Origin: Holospora obtusa F1
GTDB lineage: Bacteria; Pseudomonadota; Alphaproteobacteria; Holosporales; Holosporaceae
Reading direction: 5' to 3'
DNA length: 34,643 nucleotides
Assembly (NCBI RefSeq): GCF_000469665.2
Contig: NZ_AWTR02000065.1
Coordinates: 1-34,643, forward strand
In this document: positions 8,212-17,105 of the stretch, piece after piece
How the letters are laid out: each line of letters starts with the position of its first letter
Numbering within the stretch: position 1 is the first letter of the stretch
Position numbers and translations under genes: made by a program
The notes under the pieces: model-generated
Database searches by the model: none
What the model was told of the DNA's origin: nothing
Seen by the model: the letters and a program-made list of their open reading frames with translations, nothing else

Positions 8212-8949
8212 TTACAATGTCTGCCAACGTACGCCACCTATGCTTAAAGGCACGCAATCAAGTGTAATTTCTTCAAAAGACATTTTGCACTTATAAGCCA
8301 ACATCGTGACCCCTGCTTTATATGCTGTTTCAAAGGCGCTTCCATATTCTGAATCAATGAATCCTGCTATTTGAAATGCAGAGCAATCATGGCGTTGTAC
8401 AACGTAAATCATTGTAGCTCTCTTACCTTGTTGCGCAAGTTGTGTCAAAATATGCAAGTGTTTTGTTCCTCTTTGAGTAACGCAATCTGGAAACAAAGCT
8501 ACATGATGATGCGTGAGATGAACATTTTTGACTTCAATCCACATAAAAGAATCGTTGGAAAATGTTAGCAAAAAATCTAAACGGGAAGATCCTATTTTAG
8601 GTTCAGCTTTAAAACTTTTTAGATGTTTCCATTCAGGAAATTTTTCTTCTGTCAACGCTTCTTTGATCAAAATACTGGGAATGGATGTATTTGTTCCCAC
8701 CAGGGTTGTTTGTGTTATGTGTGCTTCTTGTACCTCTTCCATCATCCAAACAAAGGGCAGTTTTCCTAAAGATTCAGGCTTTTTAGAACATACCCACACA
8801 TGAGAGCCTGGATGAGTCAGTCCTAACATTGCGCCGGTATTCACACAATGTGCCGTGACTTGCTCTCCATTTTCTAGTTCAATATCAGCGAAAAAACGTT
8901 TGTATCGCCGAATCAGCGTTCCTCTTTGTGGAGGGGTCCAAAATTTCAC
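8212..8949 (-). CDS. sfsA: SfsA family protein (sugar fermentation stimulation)
   Basis: A 245-residue protein of normal SfsA length. Recognisable parts: the N-terminal OB-like segment (LIRRYKRFFADIELENGE, VTAHCVNTGAMLGL) and the nuclease-like core (PKIGSSRLDFLL, WIEVKNVHL, FPDCVTQRGTKHLHIL, FIDSEYGSAF). SfsA was named in E. coli as a DNA-binding factor for maltose genes; the fold suggests a nuclease, and its real role is unclear. The start is GTG. In many alphaproteobacteria sfsA sits beside map; here they remain neighbours but are divergent, separated by about 570 bases. Confidence 0.93.
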   Translation of the reverse strand: MKFWTPPQRGTLIRRYKRFFADIELENGEQVTAHCVNTGAMLGLTHPGSHVWVCSKKPESLGKLPFVWMMEEVQEAHITQTTLVGTNTSIPSILIKEALTEEKFPEWKHLKSFKAEPKIGSSRLDFLLTFSNDSFMWIEVKNVHLTHHHVALFPDCVTQRGTKHLHILTQLAQQGKRATMIYVVQRHDCSAFQIAGFIDSEYGSAFETAYKAGVTMLAYKCKMSFEEITLDCVPLSIGGVRWQTL

Positions 8950-9462
8950 GTAACGATTTTTATTACCTTATCTTTAATAAAGTATATGCTAAAGATTATC
9001 TAATGTCATGAGGACCAACAAAGATTATAAGTCCTTTTTTCAAAAAAAATTCTCTCTTACAAAGGGGGATAAATTTTAGAATAGCTATGGATGCATTGAT
9101 TTTATTATTTTAGGCGTTGAACGTATTTACGATGAACTCACGGAAAAAATATTAAGTATAGAGAGTTATTCATCAAAAATTTACTCATATATCATGAAAA
9201 GTGGTAAAAATCAGAACATTTTGATTTCTATTTTGGGGAGAGTTCCTAATGAGGTTCCATTCAAGAGAGCAGGGGTATTTTAAGCTATAAATTTCGCCTA
9301 TAAGTAAAATAGGTTTAGGTTTATGAAGATATGTATGATTATCCAGAAGAAAACGCTAAGGTGTATATCCTAGATTTTATACAAGGGATGTTGTAATAAA
9401 ATTTTTACTCCCATGTGATATCGATCTAATTTTTTTAAATAAAAATTGCATATAAAAAAACA
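8950..9462. other. Gap with coding-like but broken frames
   Basis: No intact gene. A 67-codon open stretch without a good start (9080-9283; contains ILGVERIYDELTEKILS) is followed in another frame by 9319-9396 (VYEDMYDYPEENAKVYIL). Their composition looks like protein rather than noise, so a decayed gene is possible. No family was recognised. Confidence 0.3.
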
Positions 9463-9490
9463 TTGACATTTTATGTATAGATATTATACA
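9463..9490 (+). promoter_or_regulatory. Sigma70-type promoter for map
   Basis: Consensus TTGACA (9463-9468) and TATACA (9485-9490) with a 16-base spacer. Transcription should start near 9497, about 23 bases before the map ATG. It is one of the best promoter matches in the window. Confidence 0.7.
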
Positions 9491-9519
9491 ATTTCGAAAA
9501 GTTTATTATTTATTTTTTC

Positions 9520-10284
9520 ATGAGCTGGAATAAAAAAATTCCAATTTATAAAGATCCTGAAGCTTGGAAGGGAATGCGAGATGCTGGTCAGCTGGCTGCA
9601 AAAGTTCTGGATATGATTGGTCCCTATATAGTTTCTGAAGTTTCGACGGCTTCTCTCAATCATTTGTGTCATGAATATATTGTGGATCATGGTGCATTTC
9701 CTGCTCCATTAGAGGTTGGATTTCCTTGTGCTGTATGTATATCTGTTAATGAAACTGTTTGTCATGGAATTCCTAGTGAGCGCAAATTACATTCAGGAGA
9801 TATCGTAAATATAGATGTTTCTTTACGATTAAATGGTTGGTATGCGGACACTGCTCGCATGTTTTATGTTGATTCTCCTGAAGATTCTGCAAAAAAATTA
9901 ACTGATATTTGTTATCAAGCCTTGATGGAATCGATAGGCATTATCAAGCCAGGCGTGACTTTGGGGGATGTTGGGCATCTCATTCAAAAAAAAGTCGAAT
10001 CTTCTGGATTCTCTGTGGTTCGAAATTTTTGTGGACATGGAATCGGTCGAAAATTACATGACGCGCCGGAAGTGTTGCATTTTGGAGCGCCAAAAACCGG
10101 GTTAGTTTTAAAAGAGGGAATGTTTTTTACTATAGAGCCAATGATTAATATGGGAAAATCTGGAGTTCGATTATTAAAAGACGGGTGGAGCGCTGTAACC
10201 AAAGACGGAACGTTATCTGCGCAATGGGAGCACAGTCTTGGCGTAACAACAACAGGATGTGAAATTTTTACGCTTTCTAACTAA
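9520..10284 (+). CDS. map: Methionine aminopeptidase, type I
   Basis: A 254-residue enzyme that removes the initiator Met from new proteins. All five dimetal ligands of the pita-bread fold are seen: Asp99 and Asp110 (NIDVSLRLNGWYADTARMF), His173 (FCGHGIGRKLH), Glu206 (FTIEPM) and Glu237 (AQWEHSL); the substrate His is His82 (CHGIP). The length is normal for type Ia without the N-terminal zinc-finger extension. It has its own promoter, a short leader without a clear Shine-Dalgarno, and a terminator shared with the converging aspC. Confidence 0.97.
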   Translation: MSWNKKIPIYKDPEAWKGMRDAGQLAAKVLDMIGPYIVSEVSTASLNHLCHEYIVDHGAFPAPLEVGFPCAVCISVNETVCHGIPSERKLHSGDIVNIDVSLRLNGWYADTARMFYVDSPEDSAKKLTDICYQALMESIGIIKPGVTLGDVGHLIQKKVESSGFSVVRNFCGHGIGRKLHDAPEVLHFGAPKTGLVLKEGMFFTIEPMINMGKSGVRLLKDGWSAVTKDGTLSAQWEHSLGVTTTGCEIFTLSN

Positions 10285-10314
10285 AATTAAATTTTTTATA
10301 ACGTTTCGTATGCT

Positions 10315-10354
10315 AAAAATTTTGTCGATTTATTATTTGATCGACAATTTTTTT
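10315..10354 (+). terminator. Bidirectional rho-independent terminator between map and aspC
   Basis: An 8-bp stem TTGTCGAT (10322-10329) with ATCGACAA (10340-10347) and a 10-base loop is followed by seven T and preceded by an A run. It can therefore end map on the plus strand and the aspC operon on the minus strand. Confidence 0.8.
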
Positions 10355-10419
10355 AGATATACTTTTTAAGTTTATTTTTCTAAGTTTCAAAAAATATAGC
10401 AGAGAATGTTCTTTTTGTT

Positions 10420-11628
10420 CTAACAGATCTTTAAAAAATTTTCTATTTGAGCAACACCTTCTTTTATCACATCAATTGAAACGGCGTAAGAAAATCGAAG
10501 ATATCCACTTTTTCCAAATTCAGACCCCGGAACTGTACATACTTGCATGTATTGTAGCATTCCTTCTGCAAGCTCTGTGTCAGTTTTCCAACCTAAACCA
10601 CAAATTTTCGGATGCGCCAACAACTCTAAACACGGATAAAATACATAAAACGCACCTTCAGGACATTTAAGCGCTTCTCCACCGGGTAGTCGTTTTAATG
10701 CTTTCATCAAAACATCTCTTCGAGAGCTAAAAATTTGTCGATTTTTATTTAAGTATGACTCAATCTCTATCGTATTTAAAGCATGTTCTACACTTTTCTG
10801 AACCAGACAACACGAACCTGATGTGCTATGTGATTGTATTTTTTCCATGGCTTCAATCAAGCTATCAGGTCCTATTCCCCATCCCAATCTCCAGCCTGTT
10901 GCGGCCAAAGATTTAGAAATTCCATTAACTACTAACATACGAGACTGAAGTTCTGGACACACATGTAACAAATGTGGGCAAAGAACATGAGTATACGACA
11001 AAGATTCATAAATATCGTCGGATAAAATAAAAACAGAAGGAAACTTCATTAATATCATTGCAAGTTCATACAATGTTTGTGTATCATAAACGGTTCCCGT
11101 AGGGTTATTGGGGGAATTCAAAATAAGCCATTTGGTTTTGTGCGTAATTGCTCGCTCTAGCTGATCTGATGTTAGCTTAAAATCATTGTGTGCTTCACAA
11201 GGTACAAAGACTTGGCGAGCCTTGGCTAATTCTACAATAGCTGGATAAGAAACCCAGTAAGGACTGGGGATAATGACCTCATCAGATGTTTCTAAACTTG
11301 CCATAAGCGCATTATAGATAACTTGTTTTGCCCCCGTAGAAACACAAACCTGCCGAGCAGTCCATCCAGATAAATTTTGATATTTTTCAGTGTACTTCAG
11401 AATACTGTCTTTTAAAGGGAGCGTTCCAGAAACTGGAGTATATGTGTGAGCCTTAGATTTTATCGCATTTAACGCTTCACTAAACAAAACGTCAGGGGGA
11501 AAAAGATCTGGCTCTCCTACGCTGAAATCAAATACTTTATATCCTTGATTTTCTAAAAATTTTGCTTTCTTAGACATCTGCAACGTAGCAGAAGGCGCTA
11601 ACTTCGAAACAGTATTAGATATGATCAT
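10420..11628 (-). CDS. aspC: Aspartate aminotransferase, class I PLP enzyme
   Basis: A 402-residue fold-type I aminotransferase interconverting aspartate/2-oxoglutarate and oxaloacetate/glutamate. The PLP lysine is Lys239 (NGISKSLAATGWRLGW); other landmarks are FSVGEPD, YTPVSGTLPLK, the phosphate loop CVSTGAKQ, NSPNNPTG, the cofactor Asp in SDDIYE and the carboxylate Arg in GYLRFSYA. It belongs to the 1-gamma subgroup common in alphaproteobacteria, in which some members also accept prephenate. It lies 19 bases after the HAD gene, so the two form an operon. It may link aspartate to the malate/pyruvate metabolism shown by the malic enzyme. Confidence 0.93.
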   Translation of the reverse strand: MIISNTVSKLAPSATLQMSKKAKFLENQGYKVFDFSVGEPDLFPPDVLFSEALNAIKSKAHTYTPVSGTLPLKDSILKYTEKYQNLSGWTARQVCVSTGAKQVIYNALMASLETSDEVIIPSPYWVSYPAIVELAKARQVFVPCEAHNDFKLTSDQLERAITHKTKWLILNSPNNPTGTVYDTQTLYELAMILMKFPSVFILSDDIYESLSYTHVLCPHLLHVCPELQSRMLVVNGISKSLAATGWRLGWGIGPDSLIEAMEKIQSHSTSGSCCLVQKSVEHALNTIEIESYLNKNRQIFSSRRDVLMKALKRLPGGEALKCPEGAFYVFYPCLELLAHPKICGLGWKTDTELAEGMLQYMQVCTVPGSEFGKSGYLRFSYAVSIDVIKEGVAQIENFLKIC

Positions 11629-11647
11629 AAAATTCGAGCGTGTTTAT

Positions 11648-12256
11648 CTAAAATTCATTTCTATCATACAAAAAAATACAGCGTTTTCCAACACACTGTT
11701 TTTGAATAACATGAGAAAAATAAGCTGAAGGATTCAAAGCAACTACACTATGTGCCTGATTCCACACAAAAATATCTTTTTGACTATCTCCAAAATAATA
11801 GAACTTTTCTTTTCCATAACGATCTGTCAGTGCTTTTGCTTTCACAGAGCCCACACAATGAACGTTTTGTGTGCTACTGATGATGAGATCAAAAAACTTC
11901 AAATGCGTATTAATGGAACAAGCTGTAGGATAAGCTGCGCCTGTTGCAAGTACTAAGGGAATATTTTTTTCTTTGCAAAGTTGAAGAAAATCTATTAAAA
12001 AAGGACGATAGGGAATTCGCTTTGGATCTAAGCAATACTTTTGGCTGATCTTCCATTTAAAAGCTGCCCAGGAGCGAGTTTTCAGTAACTCAAAAATACT
12101 TAAAAAAGCTTGTGGAAAAAAAAAATACAAAGAACTGGTTCGCAGTAACGTGAAATCCAAATCAATACATACAGGAAAAAAATTTTGATCTAACGACAAC
12201 GCTTTAAAAAGCTCCTGGGGGGAAGGTCTATTCAAAGCTAATACTTGAGAATTCAT
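11648..12256 (-). CDS. Stand-alone HAD phosphatase domain of the HAD-UbiA type
   Basis: A 202-residue HAD-superfamily protein. Motif I is IDLDFTLLRT (Asp32, Asp34; a Phe replaces the usual Gly), motif II is the Thr in LATGA, motif III the Lys in GSVKAKAL and motif IV YFGDSQKDIFVW. Sequence and order resemble the N-terminal half of proteins in which a HAD domain is fused to a UbiA prenyltransferase, but here the protein ends just where UbiA would start (RCIFLYDRNEF). It is either a truncated relative or a free phosphatase; its substrate cannot be told. A good Shine-Dalgarno (GAGGT) sits 5 bases upstream of ATG. First gene of an operon with aspC. Confidence 0.8.
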   Translation of the reverse strand: MNSQVLALNRPSPQELFKALSLDQNFFPVCIDLDFTLLRTSSLYFFFPQAFLSIFELLKTRSWAAFKWKISQKYCLDPKRIPYRPFLIDFLQLCKEKNIPLVLATGAAYPTACSINTHLKFFDLIISSTQNVHCVGSVKAKALTDRYGKEKFYYFGDSQKDIFVWNQAHSVVALNPSAYFSHVIQKQCVGKRCIFLYDRNEF

Positions 12257-12654
12257 AAAAACCTCAATCTTAAATGTGTTGAAAAAATACGTTTACGTAG
12301 ATATTAAGGTGATTCATGAGTAAAGGACATTTTATGTGTAGAGAAATTTTACGCTAAAATTTTTTATTTTGCAAATTTGAACTGATTTACTGAATTTTCT
12401 ATATAAATTGAATAATCAGAAATAAAAAAATGTGATTTAATTGAAATAATAAAAAAAATAAATTTATATATTTTATATACGTTTTTAATTTTTGAGAGGA
12501 GAGTTTATTTTTGTGAGGAATCACGTATTAATAAATTTATTTTTTTCGAAACGATTTTACCTTATAAAAGAAATACATAATTTCTAAAAAAATTTTGCTT
12601 TTTATTTTCATTTTATTTTGTACAATGGCTTTGTTGAAAGCAAACAGAGTAAAA
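12257..12654. other. AT-rich gap between divergent genes
   Basis: About 400 bases between the HAD gene (minus) and the MazG-like gene (plus). Very AT-rich; both promoters should lie here, but no clear consensus pair was found. In-frame upstream starts of the next gene (TTG 12595, ATG 12625) fall inside it. Confidence 0.4.
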
Positions 12655-13251
12655 ATGAAAAAAATTTTTTTATGTGATAAATTGATTAGAGACAAAGTTC
12701 AATCTTTGAACAATGATCAGAGAATTGAAGGAGTGTATCGAGTACTTGGTTTGGCAGAACGCGCCACTTATGCAAAAAAAAAAATACTTGAGGAAGCCCA
12801 GGAAGTTTTGGATGATATACACCATCACGACAAAGTTCACGCATTAAGTGAATTGGCAGATATCGTGCAAGCAGCTCAGGCTTTATTAGAATTAAATAAT
12901 CAGCCTAATTTTGATTTTTTTGCCTCTCCTATTCTTAAAAATTTTTTAGATCAAACTCAGACTGCTCATGAATCAGAACTTGACATCGCTCAACATCTTG
13001 TCAAACAAGCTGAAATTCTTCAAGAAACTCCTACTTTAGAAAGAGAGATCATCAATCTTTGTCTTACTGTTATTAAAGCAACAAAAGCATTAGACTATAC
13101 TGAAGATGATTTGAAAAAAGAATTCGCGCGTAAACAACAAATAAAAGGAGTTTTTAAAACGTGGACATGCCTAAGTCAAATTACCCTTTCTCAAGAGCAT
13201 CCAAAATATTTACACTATTCTCAACGTTATCCTATGCTAGATCTTTCTTAG
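12655..13251 (+). CDS. MazG-like nucleoside triphosphate pyrophosphohydrolase
   Basis: About 198 residues. The N-terminal third has the pattern of the MazG-like/HisE-like all-alpha NTP pyrophosphohydrolases: DKLIRDKV, YRVLGLAER, the metal-binding ILEEAQEVLDD (EExxE) and SELADIVQAAQAL (ExxD). Such enzymes hydrolyse (d)NTPs to monophosphates and often remove faulty nucleotides. A His pair (DIHHHDKVH) sits between the motifs. The C-terminal part is helical and polar (about residues 90-198) and not recognised. ATG 12655 puts the start just before the first motif; using upstream TTG or ATG codons would add a hydrophobic leader that the family lacks. It is not HisE proper, as no histidine genes are near. 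Confidence 0.72.
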   Translation: MKKIFLCDKLIRDKVQSLNNDQRIEGVYRVLGLAERATYAKKKILEEAQEVLDDIHHHDKVHALSELADIVQAAQALLELNNQPNFDFFASPILKNFLDQTQTAHESELDIAQHLVKQAEILQETPTLEREIINLCLTVIKATKALDYTEDDLKKEFARKQQIKGVFKTWTCLSQITLSQEHPKYLHYSQRYPMLDLS

Positions 13252-13353
13252 CTTACATTTTATCTTCAATAAATATTTTATCAACAATGTAAAATAAATT
13301 ATTTAAACGTCTCACTAAAAACTAAAAAATGAACGTATAAATTAAAAAACAAT

Positions 13354-13388
13354 CAAAAAGCAAAATCACTAAAATTCAGCGATTTTGC
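13354..13388 (-). terminator. Rho-independent terminator after the small exported protein
   Basis: GCAAAATC (13360-13367) pairs with GATTTTGC (13381-13388), and on the minus strand the stem is followed by TTTTTG. It lies about 25 bases beyond the stop at 13414. Confidence 0.65.
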
Positions 13389-13413
13389 AGATACAGATTT
13401 AAGGCATGTGCAA

Positions 13414-13740
13414 TCAAATAGGCTTTGTAAGAAGAACATCGTTAACAATGCGTACATTGACAGGATCTGTTTTTCTGATAGGCAGAAACATAGTTGCTGC
13501 GCTAGGACAGCGAGACGCTAAAACCGAAGCACCAAAAGCAAACTCCATAATAGCCGACTTGTGTTTTCCAAATTCTTGAGAAACTACAGAAAAACATCCT
13601 GCCCCGTGTGTATCAACCAAGGTCTTGGTCGCTTTTACCTCACGGTAAGCAATAATAGGGTTTGAAAAAGGTTTCATACACTGAGCGTCAAAAGAAAATA
13701 TTGCAAATACACTTAAACAAAATCTAAAAAGAAAAATCAC
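13414..13740 (-). CDS. Small exported protein of unknown function, 108 aa
   Basis: Not recognised. The GTG start at 13740 is preferred over ATG 13758 because a perfect AAGGAG (13747-13752) lies 6 bases before it. The protein then begins with a typical signal peptide (MIFLFRFCLSVFAIFSFDAQC), which may be cleaved near residues 19-21. The mature part is about 85 residues, with IAYREVKATKTLVDTHGAG, an AIMEFAFGASVLASRCPSAA segment that could be a short hydrophobic helix, and the end VRIVNDVLLTKPI. A strong Shine-Dalgarno plus its own terminator argue that it is a real, separately expressed gene. It probably acts in the periplasm or outside the cell. Confidence 0.65.
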   Translation of the reverse strand: MIFLFRFCLSVFAIFSFDAQCMKPFSNPIIAYREVKATKTLVDTHGAGCFSVVSQEFGKHKSAIMEFAFGASVLASRCPSAATMFLPIRKTDPVNVRIVNDVLLTKPI

Positions 13741-13987
13741 AAAATACTCCTTAAACATTATAAAGCTTTTTTAAAAATTGAATTTTAAGTTAAAGCCCTA
13801 CTAAACACCACCTCAAAGAATATAAATCGTCATTTTATTTTTGTCATATTTTATAAAAAAATAAATTTTTTTTTTGATTTGAAACATATTCGCAACAAAA
13901 TAAATAAACATTTCTATTTTAACTAATTTTTTCTATGCATAAAAGAAAACTATTTTAAAAGAATTGTCTTTTATTGATAAAAAATAA
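13741..13987. other. Very AT-rich spacer
   Basis: Nothing recognisable apart from the AAGGAG ribosome-binding site (13747-13752) of the small exported protein. Runs of A and T dominate from 13840 to 13985. Confidence 0.4.
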
Positions 13988-15130
13988 TTAATCTAATAAA
14001 AAATGTAAAATTTCATCAAGACGAAGACGTCCTTCTATAGTTAAACGAAAAAATGAATCTATTTCTTTTACGTATTCTGCATCTTTTAGTTGCTGAATTT
14101 TTAAACTTAATTTCGATGAAATAGGAAGATCTAATCTGATTCCTTCTGCCAAACGTAGCCCCATTAATAACCGTTCTTTAAAGCAATCTTCTAATGTCAA
14201 AGGAGTAGACTGTTTTATAGCGCTAGCTTTATGTGTGCACGCTTCTAACCAAATAGCTGAATTTTGCTCATTTGAAACTGCATACTTGATACTGTGATCA
14301 AGGGTTAATCGACTATGAGCTCCCGCGCCAATGCCCAAATAATCTTGATAACGCCAATACGTAAGGTTATGAAAACAATATTCTTCTGAGCGCGCATAAT
14401 TAGAAATTTCATATCCTTTCCAGCCTAAATTTTCCAAATAGTGATGGGTCCACAAATAAAGATCTGCCGCACAAGAAGAATCTACCGTAAGTTTTTTTCC
14501 TTTGAAAGAAGCGTTATAAAACGGGGTTCCCTTTTCTAGCGTTAATTGATACAAAGATATGTGTGTTCCTGCCCATAGCAAGGCTTCTTTAAGCTCTTTT
14601 TGCCAATTTTTAAGATCATTATGATAAATATGTGCATAAATTAAGTCAAAAGAAAATCGTATGTTATGTTCTTTTAACCAAGATAAAACTTTTTTAACGT
14701 CTTGAACGCTGTGCTTTCGTCCTAAAAACGTTAAGACAGATGCTTGAAAAGATTGAACCCCCACCGAAATGCGATTAATGCCTAGTTCAACAATAGAACC
14801 TAGTTTTTCTGCTTCAAATTCTGTGGGATTCATCTCTAAAGTGACTTCAATATCGGAAAGAGATACTTCAAATAGTGAGCAGATACATTTTAATATCCCT
14901 TCTAGTAGGGGAAGAGGCATTAACGAAGGGGTTCCTCCTCCAAAAAAAAGACTCGTAATGGTTCTAGGCCCCAAACGTTGACGCCAATAAGATAGCTCAT
15001 TTTCGTAGGCTGCAAGCCAAATTTTAGGATCTTGCGTGGGCGCATTAGACCATATTCCTCGAGAAAAATCACAATAAGGGCATAATGTCATACAAAATGG
15101 CCAATGAAGGTATAAAGCTAAATTTTTCAT
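13988..15130 (-). CDS. hemW: HemW-type radical SAM protein (heme chaperone)
   Basis: A 380-residue radical SAM protein. The iron-sulfur motif is CMTLCPYC (Cys13, Cys17, Cys20), preceded by LALYLHWPF as in HemW; then FFGGGTPSLM, LEMNPTEFE, INRISVGVQSFQ and the HemN_C-like tail (ERLLMGLRLAEGI). HemW is often labelled coproporphyrinogen oxidase, but family members studied bind and transfer heme instead; the single CxxxCxxC without HemN's extra Cys supports HemW. ATG 15130 is preferred over a TTG at 15148 because it places the start just before the conserved strand. In many genomes hemW follows rdgB; here it stands between an exported orphan and metG. Confidence 0.92.
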   Translation of the reverse strand: MKNLALYLHWPFCMTLCPYCDFSRGIWSNAPTQDPKIWLAAYENELSYWRQRLGPRTITSLFFGGGTPSLMPLPLLEGILKCICSLFEVSLSDIEVTLEMNPTEFEAEKLGSIVELGINRISVGVQSFQASVLTFLGRKHSVQDVKKVLSWLKEHNIRFSFDLIYAHIYHNDLKNWQKELKEALLWAGTHISLYQLTLEKGTPFYNASFKGKKLTVDSSCAADLYLWTHHYLENLGWKGYEISNYARSEEYCFHNLTYWRYQDYLGIGAGAHSRLTLDHSIKYAVSNEQNSAIWLEACTHKASAIKQSTPLTLEDCFKERLLMGLRLAEGIRLDLPISSKLSLKIQQLKDAEYVKEIDSFFRLTIEGRLRLDEILHFLLD

Positions 15131-15416
15131 AATTCGTAAAATAAACAATACTTGTATAGAATTTTATGTTTAATTCGCACGTGTTTTTTCTTTATCTTCA
15201 ATTGTTTTCTCCACAGTGTGCGTTTAATACATTTTCATCAATTTTTATCTTACAGACATTACATTGGCCCCTTTATCTTTAATGTGCATTTTCACGCTCT
15301 TCTAACATTCGGGCAATACACACTCCAGGTACTGGGTTTTATTCAAAAATAATAGACAAGATACTAAGCGCCTAATTTTCTCTTTCAAAATATGTCATTA
15401 AGTTTTTTTAAATTTT

Positions 15417-17066
15417 TTATTCTTCTGAACTCCCAAACAAAGGATGTGGTTTAGGCCAAGGCCCTTGAGATAACGGAGCGCCCACACGCAAATAACTTCC
15501 TTTAGAAATATTTCCTTGCTCCCCCATTTGTTCTAGTAATACGCTCATGGATTTAGGTAATACTACGGAAAACAATAAAGCAGTGTCTCTTAAAAATACA
15601 CACAAACTATAGAGCCCCTGAGAAAGAAAAAGTGCTTTTTCAGGAATGCTTCTAAGCTTCCAAGGCTCAAATCGCGTAATATATCCGTTTACGTGCTGAA
15701 CGCTTGTTTGAAGTAAATCAATATACCCATATAAATCTTCTTGCTCAATACAATACTTTAAGTAAGGTAACGCTCTTCTTCCCCAAGTTTGCAATGCTTC
15801 GTGATCTTGATCCAGAAACGAGTTTTCTAAGCTTTGAACGCCTTGGGGATAGAATTGATGAATGAAAGCCAAAACGCGTTGCGCTAAATTTCCTAATGAG
15901 TTCTTAAGCTCCTGATGATAGCGTTGTAGTATCGCGTTTTCTGAAATATCTCCATCTTGACCAAAACGCATTTCTCTTAACAAAAAGTACCGAACAGCAT
16001 CAGAGCCGTAGTGCTGCACCAGACTAAAAGGATCCAAAGCGTTTCCTAAAGATTTGGACATTTTTTGTCCATCTCGAGTCCACCATCCGTGAGCAAAAAC
16101 TTGCGCAGGTGGATTCAATCCAGCAGCCATTAAAAACGCAGGCCAATACACAGTATGGAACCTTAAAATATCTTTTCCGACTAAATGAACACTGTGGGGC
16201 CAAAACGTTTGGTAATGCTCATTTTCTGTATCTGGATAGCCCAAAACAGTAATATAATTGGTCAATGCATCCATCCAGACATACATTACATGCCCTATAT
16301 GCGTTGGGACGCTAATCCCCCAAGACAATTTTGTTCTAGAAATTGCAAGATCTTTTAAGCCAGACTGAATAAAACTTATCGTTTCATTATAACGCTCTTT
16401 TGGACGAATAGCTTCAGGATTGTGTCGATAATATGTTAATAACTTTTCTTGCCAGGAAGATAATTTAAAAAAATAACAAGGCTCTTCTACCCACTCTACT
16501 GGAGCGCCACTGGGAGCCTTTCCATCTTGAATTTCATCTTTACTGTAAAATGCTTCGTCTCGAATGGCGTACCATCCGGAGTAAGTCCCTAAATAAATTT
16601 GCCCTTTTTGTTCTAATTTTTTCCACAATTCTTGTGCTGCATGATGATGACGCGGTTCCGTCGTGCGTATAAACTCATCTGGCGTAGCATCCAATACATG
16701 CACAAGTGATTTGAAAATTTCTGCCATATGATCAACATAAGATTGTGTCGGTACACCTTTAGTTTTTGCAGATTGGGCTACCTTTCCCCCATGTTCGTCA
16801 ACACCTGTAGAAAACCATGTGGGCCATCCCAAAAATCTCCAAAATCGTGCCATAACATCTGCAGCTATCGTCGTATATGCATGTCCAATATGCGGAACGT
16901 CGTTCACGTAATAAATAGGAGTCGTGACGTAAAGCGGGCGTCCATGGCGAGGCGAACATACATCCTTTAAGACAAAAGGCGAAGATGTGGTTCCGAATAA
17001 TTGAGGTTTTTGAACCATATGGGTGTGCAGCATCATAAACTGTGCATCAATATAACTGATATACAT
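15417..17066 (-). CDS. metG: Methionyl-tRNA synthetase
   Basis: A 549-residue class I synthetase that charges tRNA-Met. HIGH is intact at residues 59-62 (VPHIGHAYTTIAAD) and KMSKS near residue 337 (GQKMSKSLGN). The knuckle segment (GWYAIRDEAFYSKDE) lacks paired Cys ligands, as in the short zinc-free type. The anticodon-binding domain covers about 390-510. No C-terminal EMAP-like dimer domain is present. About 43 extra residues precede the usual start (PLYVTTPIYYVN), so the true start may be a later Met (residue 17). There is no clear Shine-Dalgarno. The 3' end lies 286 bases from hemW; directly upstream is an IS5 remnant. Confidence 0.95.
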   Translation of the reverse strand: MYISYIDAQFMMLHTHMVQKPQLFGTTSSPFVLKDVCSPRHGRPLYVTTPIYYVNDVPHIGHAYTTIAADVMARFWRFLGWPTWFSTGVDEHGGKVAQSAKTKGVPTQSYVDHMAEIFKSLVHVLDATPDEFIRTTEPRHHHAAQELWKKLEQKGQIYLGTYSGWYAIRDEAFYSKDEIQDGKAPSGAPVEWVEEPCYFFKLSSWQEKLLTYYRHNPEAIRPKERYNETISFIQSGLKDLAISRTKLSWGISVPTHIGHVMYVWMDALTNYITVLGYPDTENEHYQTFWPHSVHLVGKDILRFHTVYWPAFLMAAGLNPPAQVFAHGWWTRDGQKMSKSLGNALDPFSLVQHYGSDAVRYFLLREMRFGQDGDISENAILQRYHQELKNSLGNLAQRVLAFIHQFYPQGVQSLENSFLDQDHEALQTWGRRALPYLKYCIEQEDLYGYIDLLQTSVQHVNGYITRFEPWKLRSIPEKALFLSQGLYSLCVFLRDTALLFSVVLPKSMSVLLEQMGEQGNISKGSYLRVGAPLSQGPWPKPHPLFGSSEE

Positions 17067-17105
17067 TTTACTCTAATTTTTATGAGAAAAAAAGTAGGAC
17101 CTGTC

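Noticed and set aside
15152-15352. Plus-strand frame of 66 codons between hemW and metG
   Set aside because: TTG start without ribosome site, Phe/His-rich chance-like composition, no family.
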